Part shown: one piece after another, positions 23,396-34,394 of the stretch
Numbering within the stretch: position 1 is the first letter of the stretch
Layout: each line of letters opens with the position of its first letter
Source of the DNA: Heliocybe sulcata
Taxonomy: Eukaryota > Basidiomycota > Agaricomycetes > Gloeophyllales > Gloeophyllaceae
DNA length: 64,000 nt
Assembly: GCA_004369045.1 (NCBI GenBank)
Contig: ML213506.1
Coordinates: 551,370-615,369, forward strand
Reading direction: 5' to 3'
Notes under the pieces: generated by a model
The model's input: the letters and a program-made list of their open reading frames with translations, nothing else
Told to the model about the DNA's origin: nothing
Databases searched by the model: none
Program-made: the position numbers and the translations under genes

Positions 23396-24931
23396 TCAGG
23401 CCCATCTCCCCGGTACAACAGGGACAGAGCTTGTTAGCCCGCCATCTACGGCAATATTTTGACCGTTGACATAACTCGAATCATCTGGGGCAAGTCATAG
23501 TAAGTACGGTCTCCAAACCCGATCTCATAATACTAGCTCACCTGAAGCCAGAAACAATGCAGCCTGCGCAATCTCTGGACGGACGGAAGCCAAAATAGTA
23601 AGGACCCGGTAAATGACGCGTGAACGAGGGACTCTACCTTCTGCCACGCCGTATCGCCCGGCCGGGTTGAGCTGACCAACTTTCGTGATGGTCCCTCGCT
23701 GGCGCGCATATTCGAACGTCGCGGCGGACATGCCTGTCTCGATGAGGCCCGGGCAGATGGAGTTAATGCGAACATCGGATTTCGGGAGTTGGTATGGTGC
23801 GGTGTTGGCTATAGAATTCACGCTGGATGACGGTTTAGTGTAGCTTGGGAAGATAAAGGGCATTAGACGTACGCGGCTTTACTTGCGCTGTCTACAAATC
23901 ATGGATAGTCAGTGGCAAACATGACGACAAAGTATAATTTCTTACAATCGACGGGACCTGCACCGGAACGTATTCCTGCCACTTGATTGAGTGAAGGCGT
24001 CAGGTTAAGACCATGCACCGCTATCACTATCCATACCTGACGCGGTCAAAATGATACTTCCGCCACTGAACTGTTTGCCTGCAGAGGGGTTCGTCTTCGC
24101 CATCGCTTCCGACGCGTATTTGACAGCAAGGAAGCAGCTTCACGACCATGCCGGGATTAGTGGTGCCAGTCAGGTGTGAGTACAACGGCGCCTACGAGAG
24201 TGCGTTAATCCGCATCGTCTCCATGAAGGACTCTGCTGTGGTATCGTAGAGGTGCGTGTTGGTCGCAATGCCTGCCTGGATGGATAGTTGTAAGAATCAT
24301 TCATGGATATATGCGCCCTGCTGGACTGTCTCGATTACGTTTGCGAAGAATACATCGAGCTGTCCTTCCTCTCGTACTGCTCGCTTACAAATAGCTGAGA
24401 TAGCTGCGTCGTCGGCTGCGTCGGCTTGTATTGTCGTGACCTGAGAGTTGACCCCGAAATGAGAGGTCAACCAATGAATGAGCTGGCCAGATACATACCT
24501 TGACGTCCGGGTAAGCCTTCTCTATCGTCTCTTTGAGATCGGGTAGGTTATCCGGCGAGAAGTCCATCAGGTAGAGATGATGTGCGCCTGCGTGATTCTC
24601 CTCAAATCCAGCTAGTGATCATAGCACCCCTGGAGGCCTGCATACCTTCATGGGCGAACAGTAGTGCTGAGGCCCGACTGTTTCATGCTACTAAGTCAGC
24701 TCTGTTCCTCTCGCATGCAGGGACCATCACTGGGATCACGCACCCAATGCCCTTCATCGAACCTACTCCCGTAACTACGCATACCTTCCCCTTCAACCGC
24801 GATCCTCGAGGCGTACTGCTCAAGTGGGACTGGATCTTCTCAATCCTCGCCACCGTGCGCTTATAGAACTCCTCATCACCTCCGCCCTTCGTGCGCACCG
24901 CGTTGTATCCGCCGGTCTTCAGCGCTGGCAT
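23396..24931 (-). CDS. Short-chain dehydrogenase/reductase
   Basis: Eleven exons (24931-24744, 24677-24646, 24587-24499, 24440-24339, 24275-24196, 24137-24037, 23981-23946, 23891-23873, 23822-23638, 23574-23542, 23484-23396) keep phase throughout and give 317 aa. The Rossmann cofactor site is VVTGVGSMKGIG (TGxxxGxG), an acidic LMDFS after strand 2 suggests NAD preference, SIILTASVAG supplies the catalytic Ser, and YSASKAA supplies Tyr-x-x-x-Lys, encoded across two junctions including a 19-nt exon. INSICPGLIETGM and VNGQNIAVDGG are standard SDR C-terminal landmarks. An N-terminal extension of about 50 residues precedes the domain. The substrate cannot be deduced; no pathway partners are adjacent. 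Confidence 0.9.
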
Positions 24932-26034
24932 ACTTGAAACCGACTAGAGGAACGAAGACCGGTTATGAACGTCCGAGCAGCGCCAGGGTGGTCGATGTCA
25001 TTATATAGCCCCGAGGACATGGGATTCAGAGTCCACGAGATCACGTTCGCGACAAAAATGGGAGACCGGGAGGCAATGAACGCCGGCCTGCGCTATTCCG
25101 TCTTTGACGTCGACTACGACGAGCAGTCGCTCTTTAATATGCAATGCCCTTTACATGTATTGCAGTCGACTGCAGGGTTTGAATCCAGAAGACGGGGTGC
25201 ACATCAAGTGCACATAGGAGAGGTACGTTGAACAAGAAGGTGCGCTGATCTTTCTATACCTTCGAATATATATACTTCCTGACCAAATCCTCATTGATAG
25301 ATAGTAGTTCAACACGGTAACTGATTTGCATGTGAGGATGCCGCCTCTGCATTGGAGCCCTTCTATGCAGCCTTGGGACCAGAAGACGAACCACAGGCCC
25401 CATAGATTTCCTAAGTCCCATGCAGTTCGAGGTCATGCAATGGAATGGATCCTGCTATGGCAATATCTTGAGCTCAAACATATCTGCTGCTTTCTCGATG
25501 GTACGGAGAAGCTTCCACCCTGTGCGCACGCTCCGTTCATTAAGTGCCTTGGTTCGGTGACATTACGCTCGCCTCATCGTTTGGGTTTCTCCGGAGCGAT
25601 GGACCAGTTATGCACGGCAAGACATTTATTGAATAGTGCTAAAAACGCGTCACTGATTTCAATAATGGTGCGTCCGAGGTATCCCTTCCTGTTCCATCAT
25701 ATCTTCGACAGGGTGCCTCAAATGCTTCCCATGTCGTCGTACGGTCACCCGGCTGTCTGTAAGTGACAGGCTAACGGGCATCGACGAACCTTCCAGCCAC
25801 TGTCAGAGCAAGCGCATAACCCACGCCCCTCTGCTCGTTAGGCCTCACCTCCGGTGCCTCTTTGTATGATGCTAGGCGGTCACTGAAGGGCTCGTGAGGC
25901 TTGCATCCGACAAATACGCTATCCTCTTCCTCCTCTCTTAGCTGTGCTTGGCTTGTCCTACGCTGCCAGACATTCGGGATGAAGGAGTAGACGGATGGTA
26001 TCACTACCTATAGCCGCACCCTACACTGCCGCAG

Positions 26035-26215
26035 GCTACAGTCAAGGATCTCTCGCTTTCTCCAGCTACAGAACTCAACTCTTCTTGTCTGAGACATGCC
26101 TACGCTCTCCCGGGTTACAGTCAAGGATCTTCTGCCTCCAGACATCTCTTACATCCGATTTTACCTGTCACGACATGCCTACGCTCGCTCGAGATCCAGT
26201 CAAGACGATCTTCTG
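26035..26215. repeat. Degenerate tandem repeat, period about 79 bp
   Basis: The word tacagtcaaggatct occurs at 26037-26051 and 26116-26130, with a diverged third copy near 26,196. The word gacatgcctacgctc occurs at 26093-26107 and 26172-26186. Both exact pairs are 79 bp apart, so about two and a half units are present. Confidence 0.65.
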
Positions 26216-26815
26216 TCTCTTGTGGGCCTCGTACTCGGGCTTTCTAGTCGAGCACGCACCTACCGTCCTTCCGGCGATCGTTACAGATGACCCCTCGCAT
26301 CTTCCGCCAGCCATCCAACTCCGGCACTCCCTCTTCCGCTCGTCTGCGCTACAGTTATGATATACCAGCCCCCTCTGTCACCCCATTCCGCCTCTTTCGG
26401 TCTACGACGCGCCTGTATTGCACCAGGCTACCTATCACCTCCTATTCTTCCTGTGCATGTAGGGTGCATTCCGATTCCCTAGAATCGGTTATCCTTTCGG
26501 TGCAGAGGCCTATAGGGCTCCACTTTGACACTCGCTTTTAGGGGGTATTACCAGTTCTGGCGCAGTAACTCGATCACTTCATCCCGGCAAGTTCGGCGTT
26601 AGCGTCCCGAAAAGGTACATTGCGCCGGGAGCAGTGGATCGAGTTGGATAGTGCTGCCTGATCATGATCATGCATTCAGGTCGGGAAACTCATTACACAA
26701 ATACAGTATGTGGATATTTATTGTCAATGACATGCCAGTTTAATCCCAAGCTTGTGGTGAACAAGGATTTATATCAGCATGCTCAAGGCTACAAGCCAGG
26801 GTATTGACCCAATCA

Positions 26816-27525
26816 ACCTCGGTTTGGCGGCCGATAGGCCGGCCAAAGCGGGGTCTAAGACACAGGTGAAGGACGTCAATGTCAATTTATTCATGATGAT
26901 TCAGAGGAGTGTTGGCATATGCCTGCAGGCTATTCAACTATGTTATGTGACAACCCATGTAGATGACTGGGCTGTGCGGGCATTCTTGCAGACGCAGTTC
27001 TCCGGGTCCGACCTTTGGATCTTGCATTTGACTTTAGCCCGGGAAATCCGGCAGTGGCCGCCCGAGGGACAGCAGTACTTTGACCGGGAGTACTTTGACC
27101 GGGACGGGGCTGATCATGTCGAAAGATTAGCCTGCACTCTCTCAAGGCCATGAGCCAGTCTTCACATTTTCACTATCTAATGCAACAATCTGTGTTTTGT
27201 GCGGGTGTTTGACATAGCAGGATTGCGGGTAACCGATGTGTTGACTTAGCAATGCCCATCTCCGGTTTGGCAGCAGACATGTACGGTATGTCGAGCGACC
27301 TCGGTTTGGCGGCCGATAGGCCGGCCAAAGCGGGGTCTGAGATCTGAGAGGAGTAGTACACATCAATATCGAATATTAATGTCAGGACTCGGAGTAAAGT
27401 GCAAATATTTGCCTGCAGGCTCTCTTAACATATTCAGCTACAATCCATATAGATCTACAATCTGTTATGTCCTGCATAAGTAGTTGGGCGCGGGCGGTCT
27501 TGCAGATGCAGTTCTCCGGGTCCTC
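26816..27525. repeat. Diverged direct duplication, about 200 bp per copy
   Basis: A 41-bp segment at 26816-26856 is repeated exactly at 27298-27338; it contains ggccgataggccggcc. Two further collinear matches follow: gcctgcaggct at 26921-26931 and 27411-27421, and a 25-bp match with one mismatch starting at 26985 and 27499. Offsets grow from 482 to 490 to 514 bp, so the copies diverged by small indels. This may be two remnants of one mobile element such as LTRs; no element coding sequence was found. Confidence 0.7.
27076..27105. repeat. 15-bp tandem doublet
   Basis: The unit tactttgaccggga plus one base occurs twice in a row (27076-27090 and 27091-27105). Minor local slippage. Confidence 0.7.
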
Positions 27526-28300
27526 TCGACGTTTCGGATCTGTTTGATGCAGGCATTAATGCACCTGGAAATCTGCCAGCCCCGCGGCGTATTTGTGACC
27601 TCTGCTGTTGATGCAGAACACAGACATTCATCAATCACAAATTCAGCGCTCAGTAAATTCATCAGGACGCTCCCATTACCGCGGGAATCGGAACCTGGCG
27701 TGCCGCGCAGCGCCGATACTCTCAAGTATGTGCTATAGACGGGCTTGTTCGCTCAAATGCGCGTGTACATCGCCCATCCAGCGTTGGTAACTGTGAAGCC
27801 TCACGGCTCAGTAATAAGAACTAGGGCTGTGTGCATCAAAAAGGCATAACTGCATTGGCGTCAAGCTCAAGCACATGTATCGTATCAAGATGAGGGTGAG
27901 CAACGGGATTGCTGAGGTTGCAAACATGATGGGAGAATTGGTACATGAGCTGCAAGATATTATTACAATAAACATAGAATATACGGCCGAACGGACAATA
28001 CCATAACACAGAAAAACACTTGAGAGCATTGCTGAGCGTCTGGATGATAAAGATAGGAAAAGAATGCAAGTCCGATACAATCAGCAGAGCGTTCGGTCAC
28101 TTGTCTTGTCCGTAGTCGCGTGAGTCCTATAGGCATTACAGGGTTGAACTGTAGTGTAGTGACTTCGCAAGAGCATCGATGGATGAGAGCATAGCACAAC
28201 AAGTACGGCAGCCAATGACATGTACAACCGCGTCAATATGACGTCAAGCACTATGAGACCAGATCAGAGTCTTGACCCGAAGCAAAGATTGAAACACCTA

Positions 28301-31300
28301 CTAGTCACCAGTGATCATCGTAGAGATGTCCATAAGTCGGCGTCCATGGGGCGGGATGGGTATAGATCCCCCAGGCAAATAAGCACAGTCTACGTGCACA
28401 TTCTCCTTGGAATCGGTATTATCGTCATCGTCATCTTCGTCGTCTTTGTCCTTGCTCATGGCACCCCAGCGCAACTTTGCGAAGTTCACAGGGGACGGCT
28501 TGAATAAGGCGCCACCAGAAGGGTATCGACGTGCGAATGATGGAGGGGCAGACTTCGGCGAGCTCTCCACGCTCTTACTCTCAGTGGAGCTGCCTCCATC
28601 ATCATCTTCCACTACAGCAGCCCGACCATGGTCGGGGGAATCGGCCACCTCGACCTGGGGCACTTCGGAGTGAGTCTCGGGCGTCACAGGACCATCCGTA
28701 TCGTCATCCGTCGACAAGTCCGGAGTAGCAGTCTTGCGACGTGCTGACGTCGCGCCAGTGTCGGCATCTGAATCTGCAGACCCCCAGTGACGGGCAGCAA
28801 AAGCAGAGGGATTTGGCGTCTTACTGAGTAGGCCACCAAACCTCCTCCCCATCCCAAAATTGTTCCTGGCAGATAAGAAGGTCTCCGAAACTGACGATAG
28901 CCGTCCAGGGTCCTCTTCCTCATTGGTAGCTGTGGAGATCGGCTTCTCCTCAGCCTCAGGTGAGTCCCGGTGTTCTGCAGGAGCTCGAGCCTTCTCAAGC
29001 GCCGCCTTGGTTTTGTTGCGTTCGACGGCTCTCTGCGCCCTGGAGAGCTGCTGACGCCTATAAAACCCTCCGCCGAACTTTTTCCTACCATAGATGCCAT
29101 TGGTCGTCTCTTTTTTGCCAAACCGTCCATTGGACTCCCTCGGCTGTGACTCAGCAGGATCTATAGGCTCCGGAGCAGGCTTGGGCTTCTCGACTGGAGG
29201 CGGTGTTGGAAGCTTCTCTGGACGAGGGTACTTCGGTGGCCTGCCTCGCTTGCGCTTGGGCTGGTCACCCTCCCGAGCCTTCAGGGTCGGTACACGGTTC
29301 CTCCCACTGCGACTTCGGGCATTGTTCTGAAGGACCTCCTTGGCTTTGGCTGACATCCCCACTTTGACATTTGCCTCCTTCTTGCGTCTTTTCGTAGGTC
29401 TCTCGTCAACATCCTGGTCCTGGTCCTGGTCCTGGTCCCGCTCCCGCTCTCGGCGCGACTTCGATGCCGCAGCTGCTAGCTTACGGTCAAGAGCGGGGAG
29501 TGCCTTGTGGGTAACTTTGCGACTGAGATCAGCGGGAACGCTGTCCTCTCGAGGGGTAGGCATGTAGTGCAAGAATTGTCCGGCCCGACGCATCGGCCAT
29601 GATTGACCATAGATCTCCATGTGTCGTATGCATCTGATGGTCAGAGAGAGCTTAACAAAGGCATAACATATAATCAAGCGAATGCACGCACCTTGGGCAA
29701 TCCTGCTTCTGCTCCTTCTTGTTCTTCCCCTTGCCCTTCCCATTCGGACTCTCAAACCCAAGCCCCCACACGACCTGCTCGTCCACCGCAATCACCGGCA
29801 AGACGTTCGAGCACGTCGAGCACCTCGGCAGCCCATCATCGACAGGCTTCACCTCATCGGGTTCCTCCTTCACCTTGCCCTTTGCCGGCGTCGGCGACTT
29901 CCGCCTCGGTCTGCACCTCACCGAAGGTGCTGTCGACGCGTCCCTGCCCCTCACGACACTCGTGTCCCGACTCGCAAGCGCACTGGGCACATCCGACTCC
30001 CTTGCAAACCTCTTACTCCTCCGTGGCCCCTTCGCCTCGGGCTCAGGCTGAGGTTCCACCTCCCTCGACCGTTTCTTTCCATTCGCCGACGACACTGATT
30101 GTGCATCCTCCGAGAGCGGCGGTGTAGCAAGCTGCGCGCCAGGCAGAGGTGCGGGCGGTTCGGGGGCTGCAGCTTGACGTGCTTTCTGAGATCTCGTGGA
30201 GATGTCACTCCTGAACGGCGCTTTCTTCACCGGTGAGGGCTCCGACGAAAGCGCACTTAGCGAAGAGGAGGATACTGGAGGGCGTACGTCCGGATCTGGC
30301 GTCAACATCGTCAGCGCAGACACACTTGATGGAGGCCCCATGAAGGACATCTTCGAAGGGCTGCGAGAGAGTAACGGCGTAGCAAGCCTTGACTCTTCAA
30401 TAGCCAGTTGGATGGGCGGAGGAGCAGATGGCTCCTTATCCTCGTCTTCCTCTTCCTCTTCGCTATCGGAGTCTGCGTCCTTATCCGGCAGGACCGCGTA
30501 GACGCCACGACGCGTTCGACGTTCGTTGATGTTCACAGCAGCCGCATCCTTACTTGACTCCTCATCGCTCGAGGTAAGCGACGATCCGGACTCTTCGTCA
30601 GAGTTATATTCCGAGAGCTCATCCTCCGCAGGTTGGGGAGCGTATCCACCTCTGCCGAGTTTCTCGCATGTCTCACAGAGACAGTGCCGATTCTTGTGGC
30701 CAACTGGGGTATCATTGAGATGTATATATATGGAAGGATCAACTGGAGGAGACGTACAGTAGCCATAGCCGTAGTGGGCTGTGACCTCCTCACCAACACC
30801 GATCGGCTTGATCACCCTGAACGTGATATATTTGCCCTCCCTAAAGAGTTCGCAATTATTGTCACAATCATGCTGTGAACGTTAAGACGTAAGACAATCA
30901 TTCCCTGCTATAACACCTTCCACACGTACGTTCACGAAGCGTGCCGGGCCCAAGAACAGATGGTTCTTCTTCATTTGCTTGGAATGGATGACGCTGAAAT
31001 CCCTCCTGATGCCATCCGTATGCCGCCTATCCGTGCGCTTCAGCTCCCGGTCCTCGTCATCAGTCAAATCCGCCATTGAGCCCTTCAGCTCAGAGATGAC
31101 TGCTCCCGGCGCAAGCGGTCGCGTGGCGAGGATACATAGCTCCGACTTGCCCGTGTGCTGTGAATACCGGGAGGTGTGCGCGATCTCTATCGAGCCCGAA
31201 GGATGGTACAACTCAAAGTACCGGGAAGCATGTCTAGACAATGGGGTGGCGTTCTGTCAAAGCTCTCATAGGCGAATAGGGGCTAGTGCCACATACGTAG

Positions 31301-31718
31301 CAAATGCATTAATCTGCTTCTGGGTAAAATTTTTGAGATAATATCGGACTGGGTTGAGACTGGAAGGGAGGAAATAGCGGCGATGAGGATGAACACCAGT
31401 ACGCGACCAACCGCGACACGCACCTCAGGAGCTCATCCACAGCGATACGGATAGCCGAGTGCGCGGCAAGCTTCGACGTGACAAACTACACACGGACGCG
31501 CACAAAGGATCCCAACGTGTCAGGAACACGACAATAAACTCCATTCACGAAAAACGCACGCGTCTGACAATGTCCATAAGCGCATCCGGCTTTGTCTTCG
31601 GGAGCCTCCGTGTAGGGTCCATCTTGTGAACCAGCAGGGGCACGACCCCCGTGCCAATCTTCTCGACCAGCAAATGGCTGAGGAAGTCGTCGTCGCGGGA
31701 GAGGTCCCTCATGTTCAT
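28301..31718 (-). CDS. SET9: Histone H4-K20 methyltransferase SET9 (KMT5/Suv4-20 family)
   Basis: Seven exons (31718-31560, 31485-31424, 31359-31297, 31233-30930, 30872-30758, 30703-29692, 29633-28301) give 1,015 aa. The N-terminus DDDFLSHLLVEKIGTG ... HKMDPTRRLPK and YYLKNFTQKQINAFATH are Set9 hallmarks. The SET domain holds LGPARFVNHDCDNNCEL and VTAHYGYGYF, followed by a post-SET Cys cluster (RHCLCETCEK). Set9 methylates histone H4 Lys20 and in fission yeast supports the DNA-damage checkpoint. The long C-terminal 750 residues are disordered, with acidic and Lys/Arg-rich runs, an AT-hook-like KRKRGRPPKYP, a DQ dipeptide run, and two Cys pairs (CSTC, CPRC) that may bind zinc. The start could instead lie 24 codons upstream at 31790. 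Confidence 0.94.
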
Positions 31719-32266
31719 GATAGTCGTAGGTCGCCATGTCAGGGCGCTCCTCGACGAGCCGGCCGTCGAGCTCGCCACCGAGGGAGGCATGAGCAGCAGA
31801 GGTAGTCCGAATAGGGGTCAATGTCGGCAACGATAAGGAGATAGAGCGGCGAAGGACGGGGACGACGGTGAGGGCAACGCTCGTGAGGCGTTGCAAGCTT
31901 TATTGGCTTGGACCTGACACGATGGATGTGGCCTGTGGCTGAGACATCTGATTCATGACGACACTAATCCGGAAGGAGGCCCTGCACTGCTGGCACAGGC
32001 AGCTCCTCCCAGGAAATTTTTATTGTCGGCGCCGACTCAATGTCCGACACTATCTATTCTAAGAGCCGGCGTCTCACCCCATCTTTGCTCTACCTGGTCC
32101 ATGGGTTGCATTGAACATAACGAGAGAGCATATTTCATACAGCAGAAGAGGGTCAATGTAGAAAGCAACCGCCCAGTTTTTGCGCCACACTGCGCACTGC
32201 AATGTCGCCCAGCCTCACCTGGGGCCACCTCAAGCCACTGAGAACAAAGGAGCTGTACACAGACGC
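31719..32266. other. Intergenic, SET9 promoter and RPS8 3' flank
   Basis: No gene seen. The part next to 31718 includes a possible in-frame upstream extension of SET9 to 31790. Confidence 0.4.
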
Positions 32267-33296
32267 TCACTGCGCATGCTTCTGCTTGCCGGTCCTAATC
32301 TTCCTCAGGTAGAACTACGACAGGGACGGAGATTAGATGGCAACCTCCCCTTTCGCACGTGATCGACGTACCTCAAGCTCCCGTCCCTCGAGAATGTAAC
32401 CATCCGCACGGCCGGACTGACCCGGGCGGCTCGAGATGGCAGCATACAGACGACCGGCGCCGAACTGCGACTCCAGCAGAGGGTCAATCTTCGCGTCTGC
32501 AGATGCCCACATAATTCAGCCACTTGTTTGAGCATGGGGATCCAAGAATACCTACCCTTGCGGTTCGACTCAATTTTGCGCTGGACATGGTTCGACTTCT
32601 TCTTCTCCTCCTCCGTCGTTTCCGTCGTCTTGGCACCCTTCTTGGTAACAGGCTGGGCGTACTGTTGTAGGTTTACATACATAAGTAGTCATATTGAAAT
32701 GGGTGTGGGACTCAGAGCACATACGTGGGCCTCGTACCATTGCCGGAAGGGCGTGGCGTCAACCTGGATAATGGCGCCCTTGACAAGGGTATTGGTTCGG
32801 ACAAGCTCATTGTTCGACGAGTTGTACACCTATCAGACAAGAAAATGCGATTCAAAGCGAGAGTTCAGCAATCAAACGACCCCTTTGCTATAAGTCGGAC
32901 TACGTACGACACCAATAATACGGGTTTTCCTCGTGACATGCTCCGAGCCCCATGCAAAGTTACCCGCCTCAAGACGGAGCGCACGGAACTTCAAGCTACC
33001 ACCGCGGACGCGGACCGAGTGCACACGCTTGGGGCCCAACTTGGTGTTGGCGGACTGACGGCCGAGCTCGAACTTTCTCTTCTTGCGGTAATGGGCGCGC
33101 TGGGCACCGGTGGCAGAGCGTTTGTGCCGGGAAGTGCGGGAGATACCTGGTCGAAGTCATTCGCCGTCAGTTGTCTGTTACGATATCTCGAGAACTGTTC
33201 CTGCTCACCTGTTCATTTAAGGCAATCCAGCAGCAAACAACTGTAGTGTTAGCATATCACCTCCCTGCACCCACAGAACCGTCAATACTGACCCAT
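32267..33296 (-). CDS. RPS8: 40S ribosomal protein S8 (eS8)
   Basis: Six exons (33296-33293, 33146-32908, 32829-32725, 32661-32556, 32496-32372, 32314-32267) give 208 aa. Sequence is strongly conserved: [83 protein letters not shown], then [18 protein letters not shown] and a basic tail. eS8 binds 18S rRNA in the small subunit. The first coding exon has only 4 nt (ATGG), and the first intron (33147-33292, 146 nt) is almost three times the usual length here, a common arrangement in fungal ribosomal protein genes. Confidence 0.97.
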
Positions 33297-34394
33297 AGCT
33301 GAAAGTCTTGAGGTTGGCGGTCACGAAGGCCCGATATAACGAGACGTTGTGGATGGATAGACGACAATAAGGTTTGAGCCATTCAGTCTCCGACCGGCAA
33401 AGCCCGCCTGGAAACAGGCACGTCCCTAGCCTCTCCTCCTTCGCACTCCCGGACGCCGGCAGCAGTGTCGGAGCCTGTGCGACACTCTATCTCACAGGAT
33501 GGCTACTGTTTGCAATAATGTCGCCAATAATACTCTCGAGCCATGAGGATCGTCTCGGGTGGTCGTCATCGCTGTCGTACAAAGCTCGGAAGTGCTCTGG
33601 TCAGCTGGCTTCGACGTGCGTGCGTGAGGCATGGACTACACGGTGGAACGCGACAGAATGGCCTGGCTGCAAGATTTCAGAATCTGTCTATTCGCGGACG
33701 GTGGTGCTAGCTGTCTAAAATGCGCGGGGTAGGCCCGAACATGCCAGGTCGGCGTGGTTGCAGTGTATTTGTCAACGGATAACCTGGACCGTATGTACAG
33801 CCTTGGCTCCGGGATGCAAGCTTTTAGAGCATGGTTAATGCCCTGCGAGGGCGCTTTGATAGCTGTGTTACTCAGGTCATTTCTCTAGATGCTAGGAAGT
33901 GCGGTGCACATTGCCGCGAACAATACTAAATCGACAAGGCATCCTCTGTAAGTCTATCTCGGGACGTCTCTATGTATGGGAACGCTGAAGATGCATGCAA
34001 TGATGTGCCAGCTGAATCTTGGAGATTGCTTGTGGACGTCGGGCTTGACCGACTTATGCTGGGACCCACAAATCGCCTGCTGCAAGCGATGACAATGACG
34101 TTCTGCGTGTCAAGCCATCGAGTTAATTGATCCACGTAATATCTCATAGAGAGCGATGAGGAGTGCAGGCAGTCTACCGCGTGGTATTGGAGATCGCCCG
34201 CTTTTCGATGCCATACGATGACTGTCTTCATGCCCTTACATCTTCTGCGATGATCCTTCGAAAGCTACTCATGCCCGCACTTGCAATTGCGGACCTAGTA
34301 GCACGCGAAAGCCTGCTGGATCATGCTTTGCACACTATATCAGTGGGTATGCATATATTCCTGTACGAACTCTACTCCGCCTCGCGCTGCAAGC
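33297..34394. other. Divergent intergenic region, RPS8 and UGPase-like
   Basis: About 1.1 kb between two divergent starts. No supported gene. It must contain the RPS8 promoter next to 33297, but I saw no unambiguous TATA box or known ribosomal-protein element. Confidence 0.4.

Larger units (their letters stand above)
24932..28300. other. Gene-poor, repeat-bearing interval
   Basis: Between the divergent side of the SDR gene and the 3' end of SET9 I found no supported gene. It contains a short-period repeat at 26,035-26,215, a duplicated segment (26,816-27,010 and 27,298-27,525), and a 15-bp doublet (27,076-27,105). Isolated frames such as 24,965-25,231 and 26,779-27,153 have no recognised domain. 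Decayed mobile sequence is the best guess. Confidence 0.4.

Noticed and set aside
26779-27153. 124-aa frame across the first repeat copy
   Set aside because: Coding potential not supported; it spans duplicated repeat sequence and matches no known domain.
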